DNA from: Bacteroidales bacterium
GTDB taxonomy: Bacteria > Bacteroidota > Bacteroidia > Bacteroidales > WCHB1-69
DNA: 64,000 nucleotides
Direction: 5' to 3'
NCBI GenBank assembly: GCA_016290295.1
Contig: JAEETJ010000013.1
Coordinates: 1-64,000, forward strand
The translations under genes and the position numbers were made by a program. Positions 23,193-31,344 of this stretch are shown piece after piece. Position 1 is the stretch's first letter; every line of letters begins with the position of its first letter. The notes below the pieces were generated by a model that was given only the letters and a program-made list of their open reading frames with translations, was not told the origin of the DNA and ran no database searches.

Positions 23193-23951
23193 ATGAAACT
23201 TTTACTGATCAGCAATTCCACGAATTATAAAGAAAAATACTTGGGCTGGTGCATGCCCTTGATTGCGGAATTTTTGAAAAACGAGAAGAAAAACATCCTT
23301 TTCTTCCCTTACGCAGGCATCAATATCGGTGGCAAAGCTTATCCTGCCAGTTACGATGCCTATACTGAACGTGTGCAGAATGTGTTCAAAGAATTCGGTT
23401 TCAAGGTGACATCCATCCACAAAGCCAAATGTCCCGTGGAGGCGGTCAACAAAGCGGATGTCATCATGGTGGGTGGTGGCAATACTTTCCATCTGGTGGC
23501 GGAAATTCACAAGTACGGACTGATTGAGCCGGTTCGTCGTAAAGTGCTGGAAGGCACGCCTTTCTTAGGTTGGAGCGCAGGTTCCAATGTGGCTTGCCCG
23601 ACCCTTCGCACGACTAACGATATGCCTGTGGTGATGCCTGAAAGTTTCCAATGCTTCGATTTCGTTCCTTTCCAAATCAATCCTCACTACATTGATCCGT
23701 ATCCCGAAAAAATCAACGATGCGATCCGTCACGGTGGTGAAACCCGTCAGGTGAGAATTGAGGAATTTTTAGCTGTGAATCAGGAAATAACTGTTGCTGG
23801 ATTGCGTGAAGCCACAGCATTGTGGGTGGAGAACGACCGCATCACGCTGAAAGGCGAGCGCCCGATGCGTGTGCTGAAATTCGGCAAAAAACCTCGCGAA
23901 ATCAAACCCGAAACCACCTTCGACTTCGCCCTGAACCCTATTAAAAAGTAA
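23193..23951 (+). CDS. pepE: Alpha-aspartyl dipeptidase (dipeptidase E, peptidase S51)
   Basis: A 252-residue S51 peptidase that hydrolyses dipeptides with N-terminal aspartate in the cytoplasm. Motifs: FFPYAG near the N-terminus, IMVGGGNTFHLV, the catalytic serine in FLGWSAGSNVACPT, and INPHYIDP. Length is slightly above the E. coli enzyme (229 residues). It is followed by a 107-nt spacer of repeat words and then the DHOD-like gene. Confidence 0.92.
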   Translation: MKLLLISNSTNYKEKYLGWCMPLIAEFLKNEKKNILFFPYAGINIGGKAYPASYDAYTERVQNVFKEFGFKVTSIHKAKCPVEAVNKADVIMVGGGNTFHLVAEIHKYGLIEPVRRKVLEGTPFLGWSAGSNVACPTLRTTNDMPVVMPESFQCFDFVPFQINPHYIDPYPEKINDAIRHGGETRQVRIEEFLAVNQEITVAGLREATALWVENDRITLKGERPMRVLKFGKKPREIKPETTFDFALNPIKK

Positions 23952-24050
23952 GAATTAAAAATTAAAATTCAATATTACTGATTCTTAATTCTTAACTCTT
24001 AATTCTTAATTGAATTCAACAAATAAACAGTTCAACAATTCAACAAAAAA
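23950..24050. repeat. AT-rich word mosaic before the DHOD-like gene
   Basis: It contains GAATTAAAAATTAAAATTC, CTTAATTCTTAACTCTTAA and CAACAAATAAACAGTTCAAC-type words in the same order as at 130-232 and 831-933, and ends just before an ATG. Confidence 0.65.
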
Positions 24051-24058
24051 ATAAAATC

Positions 24059-25042
24059 ATGGTTGACCTTTCTGTAAAATACATGGGATTCAAACTGCGT
24101 AGCCCGCTGATTCTGGGTAGTTGCGCACTGACCAAAGATATTGAAAAACTCAAACAAGCTGAGGAAGCTGGTTTCGGCGCTGTGGTGCTGAAATCCATTT
24201 TCGAGGAGGAAATTCGCCACGAGGTGAACGCTGTGGTGGACGATGATAGCGCGCTGATGTACCGTCAGGCATACGACTATATGGTGCAATACCAGGAGAT
24301 GGCATCCTCTTCCAAATATCTTGATTTGATTAAAAATGCCACCGAGCAATTGTCTATTCCGGTGATTGCCAGTGTGAACTGCGCTACTCCTTCAGGCTGG
24401 ACCAAATACGCCAAGATGATTCAGGATGCCGGTGCCAAGGCATTGGAAATCAACTATTTCATTCTTCCTGCAAGTTTTGAGCACGATGTGGATTTTTATT
24501 ATAAATCATACATTGAATTGGTGGAGAATCTGAAAAAAACGATTACCATCCCCTTTGCATTGAAGGTTTCCACTTATTTCACCGACATGGCACGTTTCTT
24601 GCAGAAATTGTCATACACGGGCATCAGTTCGCTGGTGATTTTCAACCGTTTCCATGCACCGGATATCAATATCGACAAGATGGAATTTGCTTCCACCAAC
24701 AGTTTGGGCAACGAATATGAGTTGAGCAATACTTTGCGTTGGACGGGCCTGCTGAGTGGACATCTGCGTTGCGATTTATCGGCTACAACAGGCGTGCACG
24801 ACAGTAAAGGTTTGATCAAGTTGCTGTTAGCAGGTGCCAATAGTGTGCAGGCCGCTTCCGTTTTCTATCAGAAAGGTATCAGTTATGGTTCGACCATGCT
24901 GTTGGAAATGAAAGACTGGATGGAGAAACATGGCTACAATTCCGTAGATGAGTTCCGTGGACTGATGAGTTACAAGAAAGTGGAGAATCCCGACTCTTAT
25001 TTCAGAATCCAGTTCATGAAACACATGGCAGGTATCGAATAA
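24059..25042 (+). CDS. Dihydroorotate dehydrogenase-like protein
   Basis: A 327-residue FMN-binding TIM-barrel protein related to class 1 dihydroorotate dehydrogenases. The N-terminal VKYMGFKLRSPLILGSCALT resembles the family; the C-terminal LLAGANSVQAASVFYQKG is the phosphate-binding end of the barrel. The segment PVIASVNCATPSGWTKYAKM occupies the place of the usual substrate-binding loop but differs from PyrD, so a function in pyrimidine synthesis is uncertain. It is followed after 3 nt by a GldB-like gene. Confidence 0.85.
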   Translation: MVDLSVKYMGFKLRSPLILGSCALTKDIEKLKQAEEAGFGAVVLKSIFEEEIRHEVNAVVDDDSALMYRQAYDYMVQYQEMASSSKYLDLIKNATEQLSIPVIASVNCATPSGWTKYAKMIQDAGAKALEINYFILPASFEHDVDFYYKSYIELVENLKKTITIPFALKVSTYFTDMARFLQKLSYTGISSLVIFNRFHAPDINIDKMEFASTNSLGNEYELSNTLRWTGLLSGHLRCDLSATTGVHDSKGLIKLLLAGANSVQAASVFYQKGISYGSTMLLEMKDWMEKHGYNSVDEFRGLMSYKKVENPDSYFRIQFMKHMAGIE

Positions 25043-25045
25043 AAC

Positions 25046-26107
25046 ATGAAGAAAAAAGTTATTTTTGGCGTGGTTATCGCCGTTTTGCTCTTGCTGGCAG
25101 GAGGCATTTTGTTATGGCATTTCCGCAGCGCAAATTCTTCGGACAACAGTCGTAAACATGAGGTTAAACCTGCAGAAGTGCGTAGGGTGGAGCGTCAAAT
25201 CGACATTCATATCAATAGATATGAAAAAGATTTGTTTTCGTTAGATACTGCCCGTTTGTCGGAGGAACTGAAGCGTATTTCTTCCGAATATCCTGAAATA
25301 TTGATAGATAAAAATGCGTGGAAGGATCCTCAGATGTTGTATCAGCTGAAAGCATATATCACAGATCCAATCATTCTGGAAATCTATCATGATGTGATGA
25401 GGATTTATCCCGATTTGAAAGATGTTGAGACAGAGTTGAATACGGCAATGAGTTATTATCTGAATTATTTTCCTGATGATTCATTGCCTGTGTTTTACTC
25501 TTTGGTGCCCGGATTAAATACAGAAATGCCAACAGTCTATGGCTATGGCGATGATATTTTCATCCATTTGGACATGTATTTGGGCAAAGATTACAAATAT
25601 TATTCCCAAATTGGGATGCCGAATTTCGTTAGTCAACGATGTGAAAAGAAATATTTGGCACTTGATTGTGTGAATAAAGCGTTGGTTTACAAATATTTGC
25701 CACAGAAATCCCCGGTTTCTTTGTTGGATAATATTATTTATGAAGGAAAGAAAATGTATTTTACGGAGATGATGTTTCCGGACAAAGAGGAAATGGATGT
25801 GATGGAATACACACCGGAAAAATACGCTTGGGCCGTGGAAAATCAAGGGAAGGTATGGTCTTATATTATTGAAAAAGATTTGCTATTCTCTAAACAGAAT
25901 GATGTAATCCGACAATTTATTGACGATACGCCCTTCACCAAGCCCTTTACCAACAGCTCTCCAGGCCGTATGGGTGCGTTTATAGGTTGGAAAATTGTGC
26001 AGGCCTATATGGAAAATAACCCAGATGTCAGTCTTTTGCAGTTAATGGAAAATACTGACTCCCAACAGATTCTGAATAAATCAGGGTATAAACCCAAAAA
26101 TAGATAG
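25046..26107 (+). CDS. GldB-like membrane-anchored protein
   Basis: A 353-residue protein with an N-terminal transmembrane anchor (about 5-26) and no clear lipobox cysteine, unlike the lipoprotein GldB of Flavobacterium. The globular part carries the family pattern: DIHINRYEKDLFSLD, then MPTVYGYGDDIFIHLDMYLG, and near the end SPGRMGAFIGWKIVQAYMEN with LLQLMENTDSQQILNKSGYK. GldB is needed for gliding and T9SS-linked motility in flavobacteria; in Bacteroidales its role is unclear. It is cotranscribed with the DHOD-like gene (3-nt gap). Confidence 0.8.
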   Translation: MKKKVIFGVVIAVLLLLAGGILLWHFRSANSSDNSRKHEVKPAEVRRVERQIDIHINRYEKDLFSLDTARLSEELKRISSEYPEILIDKNAWKDPQMLYQLKAYITDPIILEIYHDVMRIYPDLKDVETELNTAMSYYLNYFPDDSLPVFYSLVPGLNTEMPTVYGYGDDIFIHLDMYLGKDYKYYSQIGMPNFVSQRCEKKYLALDCVNKALVYKYLPQKSPVSLLDNIIYEGKKMYFTEMMFPDKEEMDVMEYTPEKYAWAVENQGKVWSYIIEKDLLFSKQNDVIRQFIDDTPFTKPFTNSSPGRMGAFIGWKIVQAYMENNPDVSLLQLMENTDSQQILNKSGYKPKNR

Positions 26108-26171
26108 TTTGTTGAATAAAAATAAATTGTAAAAATTTATCAACAATTATCAAATATATAGAAATTATTTG

Positions 26172-26179
26172 TATTTTTG
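26172..26179 (+). promoter_or_regulatory. -7 promoter element TATTTTTG for ssb
   Basis: TATTTTTG lies 24 nt before the ssb ATG at 26204. Confidence 0.6.
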
Positions 26180-26203
26180 CATTGAATTAAAAAACTAAAA
26201 GAT

Positions 26204-26647
26204 ATGTCTGGAGTAAACAAAGTTATTTTAGTGGGACGTTTGGGCAAGGATCCCGAAGTCCGCACGTTTGAAGGCGGTGTCAAGAAGGCCAATTTTACCT
26301 TGGCAACATCCGAATATCGTAAGGATAAGGATGGCAACAGGGTGGAGCTGACCGAATGGCACAATGTTGTATGTTGGCGTAATCTGGCGGAGAACGCCGA
26401 GAAGTATTTGGTCAAAGGCAAAATGATTTATGTGGAGGGCAAGCTTCGTACCCGTAGTTGGGACGATAATGGCTCGAAGCGTTACATTACCGAAATTGAA
26501 GCTTCCACTTTTACCATGCTGAGTAGTAAGTCGGACGAGACAGAGCAGAAGGTGCCCAATATGGCGGCATCAGCTCCCGCACCGGTTCCGCCACAGGTAC
26601 AGGAAGAGGAGAACTTCTTGCCAGAGACTGACGACCTGCCGTTCTAA
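26204..26647 (+). CDS. ssb: Single-stranded DNA-binding protein
   Basis: A 147-residue protein: OB-fold at residues 1-107 ([19 protein letters not shown], then [20 protein letters not shown] and [15 protein letters not shown]), a short Pro/Ala linker, and the acidic tip TDDLPF that recruits partner proteins. It protects single-stranded DNA in replication and repair. Length is normal. Confidence 0.95.
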   Translation: MSGVNKVILVGRLGKDPEVRTFEGGVKKANFTLATSEYRKDKDGNRVELTEWHNVVCWRNLAENAEKYLVKGKMIYVEGKLRTRSWDDNGSKRYITEIEASTFTMLSSKSDETEQKVPNMAASAPAPVPPQVQEEENFLPETDDLPF

Positions 26648-26679
26648 GACGGTTCGCAAGGGTTACGCAAGGACTTTTG

Positions 26680-26750
26680 AATTAAGAACTAAGAGTTAAG
26701 AACTAAGAATAATCCATTTTTAATTCTTAGTTTTTAATTCTTAACTTTTA
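26680..26750. repeat. AT-rich word mosaic between ssb and tRNA-Arg
   Basis: GAATTAAGAACTAAGAGTTA-type words followed by the inverse TTTTAATTCTTAGTTTTTAA and CTTAACTTTTAG, which together could form an imperfect hairpin between ssb and the leftward tRNA. Confidence 0.6.
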
Positions 26751-26751
26751 G

Positions 26752-26823
26752 TAGCCCCGCTGGGAATCGAACCCAAATCTCAGGTTTAGGAAACCTCCGT
26801 TCTATCCATTGAACTACAGGGCC
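26752..26823 (-). tRNA. tRNA-Arg (anticodon CCT)
   Basis: Read leftward the sequence folds as a tRNA: acceptor GGCCCTG with CGGGGCT, D-arm GTTC/GAAC, anticodon loop TTCCTAA with CCT, and T-arm TTGGG-TTCGATT-CCCAG, discriminator A at 26752. CCA is not encoded. The first anticodon-stem pair (27-43) is a G-G mismatch as I align it. Confidence 0.93.
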
Positions 26824-26884
26824 TTTTTTGCGGCTGCAAAATTACTTCATTTTTCTTTATCTTCAACCAAATAAAAAAATTTGT

Positions 26885-26892
26885 TATCTTTG
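26885..26892 (+). promoter_or_regulatory. -7 promoter element TATCTTTG for trkA/trkH
   Basis: TATCTTTG lies 28 nt before the trkA ATG at 26921; AAAGGAG at about 26908-26915 is one of the few good Shine-Dalgarno-like sites here. Confidence 0.62.
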
Positions 26893-26920
26893 CCGCCGAT
26901 TTGCAAAAAAAGGAGTCATT

Positions 26921-27616
26921 ATGTCAAATGAAAAATTCGCAATCATCGGTGCCGGCCATTTTGGGTCCGCTATTGCTACTGCCTTGTCGGAAAAAGGCGC
27001 TGAGGTGTTAGTTATTGATTCTGATATCAATGTAGTGCAGGACATCTCTGAGGATGTGGCCTATTCCGTATGCATTGATGCGACCAACAAACGAGCCTTG
27101 ATTGGTGAGAATATTCAGGAATTTGATGCGGTGATTGTCACCATTGGCAACGATTTTGTGAAACGTCTGCTGTGTGCGGCCAACCTGCTCGACCTCAATG
27201 TGAAGCGTATCATCTGCCGCTCCATGGGTGAAAGCCAGCGCATTATCCTCGGCAAGATGGGTATTACGGAATTTCTGTCGCCAGAGGATGAAATCGGTAA
27301 GCTTTTTGCCGAAAGACTAATGAATCCCAATATGCTGTCGTACCTGCAATTGCCCGATGAATACAAGATTGCGGAGATTTTGACCCCCCAGCGTTTGGTG
27401 GGACTGACCGTAGGAGATATCAATTTCCGTGACAATCATCACTTGAGTTTGATTACCATCCGTCGTGCTTTTGAGGAAGTGGTGGAAGACAAAATCGGTG
27501 AGGCGGAGCATATCCTCGGCGTGCCGGAAAATACTACTCCTATCAAGGAAAAAGATGTGTTTGTCCTCTTTGGAAAATCTCGTGACATCGAGAACTTTAT
27601 CAAGATTAATCAATAA
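26921..27616 (+). CDS. TrkA/KtrA-type potassium uptake regulatory subunit
   Basis: A 231-residue cytoplasmic RCK protein that gates the partner channel. The Rossmann motif IIGAGHFGSAIATALSEKGA with VIDSD binds nucleotide (NAD(H), or ATP/ADP in Ktr systems). A C-terminal RCK_C domain covers about 145-230 (AEILTPQRLVGLTVGDINF, then KEKDVFVLFGKSRDIENF). I chose ATG 26921, just after an AAAGGAG site; a longer open frame lies in promoter sequence. The channel gene begins 5 nt downstream. Confidence 0.92.
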   Translation: MSNEKFAIIGAGHFGSAIATALSEKGAEVLVIDSDINVVQDISEDVAYSVCIDATNKRALIGENIQEFDAVIVTIGNDFVKRLLCAANLLDLNVKRIICRSMGESQRIILGKMGITEFLSPEDEIGKLFAERLMNPNMLSYLQLPDEYKIAEILTPQRLVGLTVGDINFRDNHHLSLITIRRAFEEVVEDKIGEAEHILGVPENTTPIKEKDVFVLFGKSRDIENFIKINQ

Positions 27617-27621
27617 GAAAG

Positions 27622-29421
27622 ATGGCTGAGTCGCTGTTGCAACGGACAAAGACAAAAATCTATCTGCATATTGCCAATTGGAAACAGTCGGTGCTTAGAA
27701 CGATGCAGATTTTGAGTTTTATTGTCTCCGTGATTACCATTGCGGCTATCATCATTTATCATGGTTGTTACCTGAGCGCTCCTGTCATCAGCTTTATCAG
27801 AGGTCTGGTCTATTTAAGCTTGGCTTTTTATATTGTGAAGTATTTTGTGTTGATGTTTTATTCGCTGCATAAAATAGAATATGTTAAGAAGTCATGGTTT
27901 GAATGTATTATCATAGCGATATTGCTGTTGCACTTTATAATGTATTGGTTTTTTGGCTGGGATTTGTTCAATTTCCACCGGTACGAAAATGCCTATATTC
28001 TGTGTATTCAGCTGTATTTCTTCATTATCATGTTGATAGAACTGTCGAAGGTGAGTACTTTTCTCGGAAAAATGAACCTCAGTCCGCCCATGCTGCTGAT
28101 GTCGTCGTTTTTCATCCTGATAGTGATGGGAACCATCCTGCTGGTGTTGCCGCGTATGACCACTCATCCGATATCGTTTACCGACGCATTGTTCACTGCT
28201 ACCAGTGCCAGTTGTGTCACAGGCTTGACGGTACTGAGTACAGCCCATGATTTTACCATACAAGGTCAAGTGGTGATTATGATACTGGTGCAGTTAGGTG
28301 GTATGAGCATTCTTTCTTTCGCAACCTTCTTCACCACTTTCTTGTCCCGTTCTTTCGTGGGTTTGCGCTACCAATATATGGTGAGAGATATGGTTTCCGC
28401 CAACAAATTGTCTGATTCATTCTCTCTCTTGCGGCAGATTATCCTCTTTACGTTTGTTATAGAGGCTTCGGGAGTGCTGATGTTTTACATGTATTGGCGC
28501 ACTACAGGTTTCTTTGATGGCACGGGCACCACATTCTTCTATTCGCTGTTCCATGCTGTTTCGGCATTCAACAATGCCGGGTTCGCACTTTGGGATGCCA
28601 GCTTTAATGATGCCCAGATTTGCAATAGCTTCTTCCCACAAACCATCATTATGATTTTGGTGTTCTTGGGTGGTATCGGTTTTGTCACGATCAGTGAGTT
28701 TTTCAATCCAGCGGTAATCCGCGAAAGAAAAAAATACAGATGGAAAAAACTTTCGCCAGGCACTAAGATTGTTTTGTTGACCACCTTCGGCATTATCATT
28801 GTGGGTTCGTTGCTGTTTTTTGCCTTGGAATACAATAATTCTTTGGCTGCGAAAAATACATTGATAGATAAGATTTTCGCTTGTATGTTCCAGATCATAT
28901 CCGGACGTACGGCAGGTTTCAATATCATAGATGTCAATGCCATTTCCATTCCGGGTATGTTGTTGGTGATGATTATCATTTTTATAGGTGCTTCACCGGG
29001 TTCTACAGGCGGTGGTATCAAAACCACTACATTCTTTGTGCTGATGAAGTCGGTGATGGCCACTATCAAGGGAAAGCAGCATATCGAGTTTGACAAGAAA
29101 ACCATTCCGTTTAGCTTGGTGGATAAGGCCTATTCCATTGTGGTACTATCAGTTGGTATTATTTTTGCCTCTGTTTTTGTGTTGACCTTGGTAGAACCCG
29201 AGACCAACTTCGTTAATATCATGTTCGAATCTATTTCGGCCTTCACCACCTGTGGTTTGTCCACTAATGTGCAGGCCGCATTTTCAGATATGGGCAAGTT
29301 AGTGCTGATTGTTGATATGTACATTGGCCGAATCGGCACATTGACCATTGCTTACGCATTGGGACAACGCAATAAGGAGTCGAGACATACCTATCCCGAG
29401 ACGTATTTTATGATTGGTTAG
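27622..29421 (+). CDS. TrkH/KtrB-type potassium channel subunit
   Basis: A 599-residue integral membrane protein of the superfamily of K+ transporters. Four pore repeats carry the selectivity-filter glycines: ATSASCVTGLTV, AFNNAGFALW, SGRTAGFNII and FTTCGLSTN. GASPGSTGGGIKTTT is the intramembrane loop before the last pore repeat. The N-terminus has about 150 extra residues with four further helices, as in Bacteroidota TrkH proteins. It forms a complex with the RCK protein encoded just upstream. Confidence 0.93.
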   Translation: MAESLLQRTKTKIYLHIANWKQSVLRTMQILSFIVSVITIAAIIIYHGCYLSAPVISFIRGLVYLSLAFYIVKYFVLMFYSLHKIEYVKKSWFECIIIAILLLHFIMYWFFGWDLFNFHRYENAYILCIQLYFFIIMLIELSKVSTFLGKMNLSPPMLLMSSFFILIVMGTILLVLPRMTTHPISFTDALFTATSASCVTGLTVLSTAHDFTIQGQVVIMILVQLGGMSILSFATFFTTFLSRSFVGLRYQYMVRDMVSANKLSDSFSLLRQIILFTFVIEASGVLMFYMYWRTTGFFDGTGTTFFYSLFHAVSAFNNAGFALWDASFNDAQICNSFFPQTIIMILVFLGGIGFVTISEFFNPAVIRERKKYRWKKLSPGTKIVLLTTFGIIIVGSLLFFALEYNNSLAAKNTLIDKIFACMFQIISGRTAGFNIIDVNAISIPGMLLVMIIIFIGASPGSTGGGIKTTTFFVLMKSVMATIKGKQHIEFDKKTIPFSLVDKAYSIVVLSVGIIFASVFVLTLVEPETNFVNIMFESISAFTTCGLSTNVQAAFSDMGKLVLIVDMYIGRIGTLTIAYALGQRNKESRHTYPETYFMIG

Positions 29422-29465
29422 AAAGGTTAGAAGGTTAATCTGTAATCCTGTAATCATTCAATCCA

Positions 29466-30359
29466 TTAATCTCCCTCGTAATATCCAAACCGTTTCATCA
29501 GCAGGTCGCTGTTGCGCCAGTCTTTCAACACTTTTACTGAAATATCCAAGTATATATGCTTGCCTAAAAACTCCTCGATGGCGGTGCGGGCTTCCATACC
29601 CAGTCTTTTGATGGCTGTGCCTTTGCTACCGATAATGATGGCTTTTTGGGTTTCTCGCTCCACGTACAGCATGGCTCCGATGCGGATGAGGTCTTCTTCT
29701 TCTTTGAAGCTTTCAATGACCACTTCCACGCTGTAAGGAATTTCCTTTTTGTAGAGCAATAATAATTTTTCACGAATGATTTCAGACACGAAGAAGCGGG
29801 TGGGGCGATCTGTGAGCTCGTCTTTGGGAAAATAGGCGGGAGAAATGGGTAAATTGGCTTTGATCTTTTCTACCAACTCAGGGATGTTTTTGTCATCTCT
29901 TGCCGAAATTTCCACGACATCAGCTTTGGGCAATAATTGCTGCCAATGCAGTTTCGTCGCTTCAATTTGTTCAGCTGTAGCCTTGTCTATTTTGTTGATG
30001 ACCAATATGATGGGCAGTTCCATCACATTGAGTTTGTCAATAATTTCTTGATTATAATGGGTTTCGCCACATTCCACAAGGTACAGAATCACGTCAGCGT
30101 CTTTGAGCGACTCGGTGACGAAGCGCATCATCATCTCCTGCATTTTGTAAGCGGGAGTAAGGATGCCTGGCAGATCGGAATAGACAATCTGGAAATCGTC
30201 GCCATTGACAATGCCTTTGATGCGGTGACGGGTGGTCTGTGCCTTGGCGGTGATGATGGACAGGCTTTCGCCCACCAGTCGGTTCATCAGGGTGCTTTTT
30301 CCTACGTTCGGATTGCCGATAAGGTTGACAAATCCCGCTCTATGTGTAGTGTTTTCCAT
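29466..30359 (-). CDS. era: GTPase Era
   Basis: A 297-residue protein: GTPase domain with G1 GNPNVGKST, G3 DLPG (usually DTPG), G4 NKID and G5 SARD, and a C-terminal KH domain (EIPYSVEVVIESF, then IIGSKGTAIKRLGMEART). Era binds 16S rRNA near its 3' end in 30S assembly. I chose ATG 30359 (MENTTHRAG); an in-frame TTG at 30368 would add three residues. It follows lpxH in a leftward operon. Confidence 0.95.
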   Translation of the reverse strand: MENTTHRAGFVNLIGNPNVGKSTLMNRLVGESLSIITAKAQTTRHRIKGIVNGDDFQIVYSDLPGILTPAYKMQEMMMRFVTESLKDADVILYLVECGETHYNQEIIDKLNVMELPIILVINKIDKATAEQIEATKLHWQQLLPKADVVEISARDDKNIPELVEKIKANLPISPAYFPKDELTDRPTRFFVSEIIREKLLLLYKKEIPYSVEVVIESFKEEEDLIRIGAMLYVERETQKAIIIGSKGTAIKRLGMEARTAIEEFLGKHIYLDISVKVLKDWRNSDLLMKRFGYYEGD

Positions 30360-30372
30360 GCTTTTCAAGCTC

Positions 30373-31158
30373 TTAATCGGGGTTAGTAGAATAGGTTTTC
30401 AGCAGGGGTTTTCCGTCCTGCGGAAATTCCAAATAACTGTAATGTCTAATCCAATCACCGATGTTGAAATAGACAGCCTTGTCGTTGATATTTTTCTCTA
30501 TTGTCAGGTGCCGATGACCATAAATAAAGTAGTCAACATCTTCATTTTTAATTATTTCCTGACAATATAGAACGATATATTCTTTGTCATCTCCCATATA
30601 ATGTTCTTCCTCGGCAGAAGTCATGGCGCGGCTTTTGCGGGAGAAGAAGCGGGCGATAGCAAAACTTTGGCGTGGATGAAGGCAGCTGTATAACGTACGG
30701 TTAGGACGGAAGGCGAAGACCGCTTTGATGAATTTATAACCGTGGTCTTTGGGACCCAGACCGTCGCCGTGTCCTACCAGGCATCTCTTTCCATTGATGA
30801 CAAAGGCCTGCTGCTGTTTGAAGACAATGGCGCCAAATTCGGTGCTGAAATAATCTTGCACCCACATGTCATGGTTGCCGGTGAAGTAGTAAATGACCAC
30901 GCCTTTTTCGTGCATTTCGTGCAGTTTGGCGAAGAGCAGGTAATAGCCGCGAGGCACCACATCCTTGTATTCGAACCAGTAGTCGAAGATGTCACCCAAA
31001 AGAAATAGATGGGTGCAATAGTCTTGGATTTGGTTGAGCCAGCTGATGATTTTCCGCTCGCGGCGGTCGCTTTCCTCACGATTCGGTGCCCCCAGATGGA
31101 AATCGGAGGCGAAGAAAACATTGCCGTTGATGGTGATAGGCTGTTGGAAAGCGGTCAT
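30373..31158 (-). CDS. lpxH: UDP-2,3-diacylglucosamine diphosphatase (LpxH-type)
   Basis: A 261-residue calcineurin-like metallophosphoesterase. Metal-binding motifs in order: ASDFHLG, LGDIFDYW, GNHDMW, VGHGD and GHRH. It hydrolyses UDP-2,3-diacylglucosamine to lipid X plus UMP, in lipid A synthesis at the inner membrane. I chose the start at MTAFQQPITI (31158), 26 nt from a TATTTTTG element; a longer frame would pass through the promoter. It is cotranscribed with era (13-nt gap). Confidence 0.88.
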   Translation of the reverse strand: MTAFQQPITINGNVFFASDFHLGAPNREESDRRERKIISWLNQIQDYCTHLFLLGDIFDYWFEYKDVVPRGYYLLFAKLHEMHEKGVVIYYFTGNHDMWVQDYFSTEFGAIVFKQQQAFVINGKRCLVGHGDGLGPKDHGYKFIKAVFAFRPNRTLYSCLHPRQSFAIARFFSRKSRAMTSAEEEHYMGDDKEYIVLYCQEIIKNEDVDYFIYGHRHLTIEKNINDKAVYFNIGDWIRHYSYLEFPQDGKPLLKTYSTNPD

Positions 31159-31183
31159 TTTTACGTTAAATGGAATTAAACTG

Positions 31184-31191
31184 CAAAAATA
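31184..31191 (-). promoter_or_regulatory. -7 promoter element TATTTTTG for lpxH-era
   Basis: CAAAAATA on the plus strand, 26 nt before the chosen lpxH start. Confidence 0.6.
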
Positions 31192-31344
31192 CTGAAAAAA
31201 TACATATCTTTTTCTGTTACTTTTCGATTGGCCTTGCCCCCGCACGCAGCGTCAGGGCTTATCCGATTTTTCATCCTGTAATCCTGTAACCCAAAATCTT
31301 CTCACCCTTTCACCTTCTAACCCGATAATCTCATAGCCCACAGC

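Noticed and set aside
31246..31344. Small RNA or repeat between lpxH and the PNGase F-like gene
   Set aside because: Only short CCTGTAATCCTGTAAC words are visible, with no stem or promoter; not enough to call a feature.
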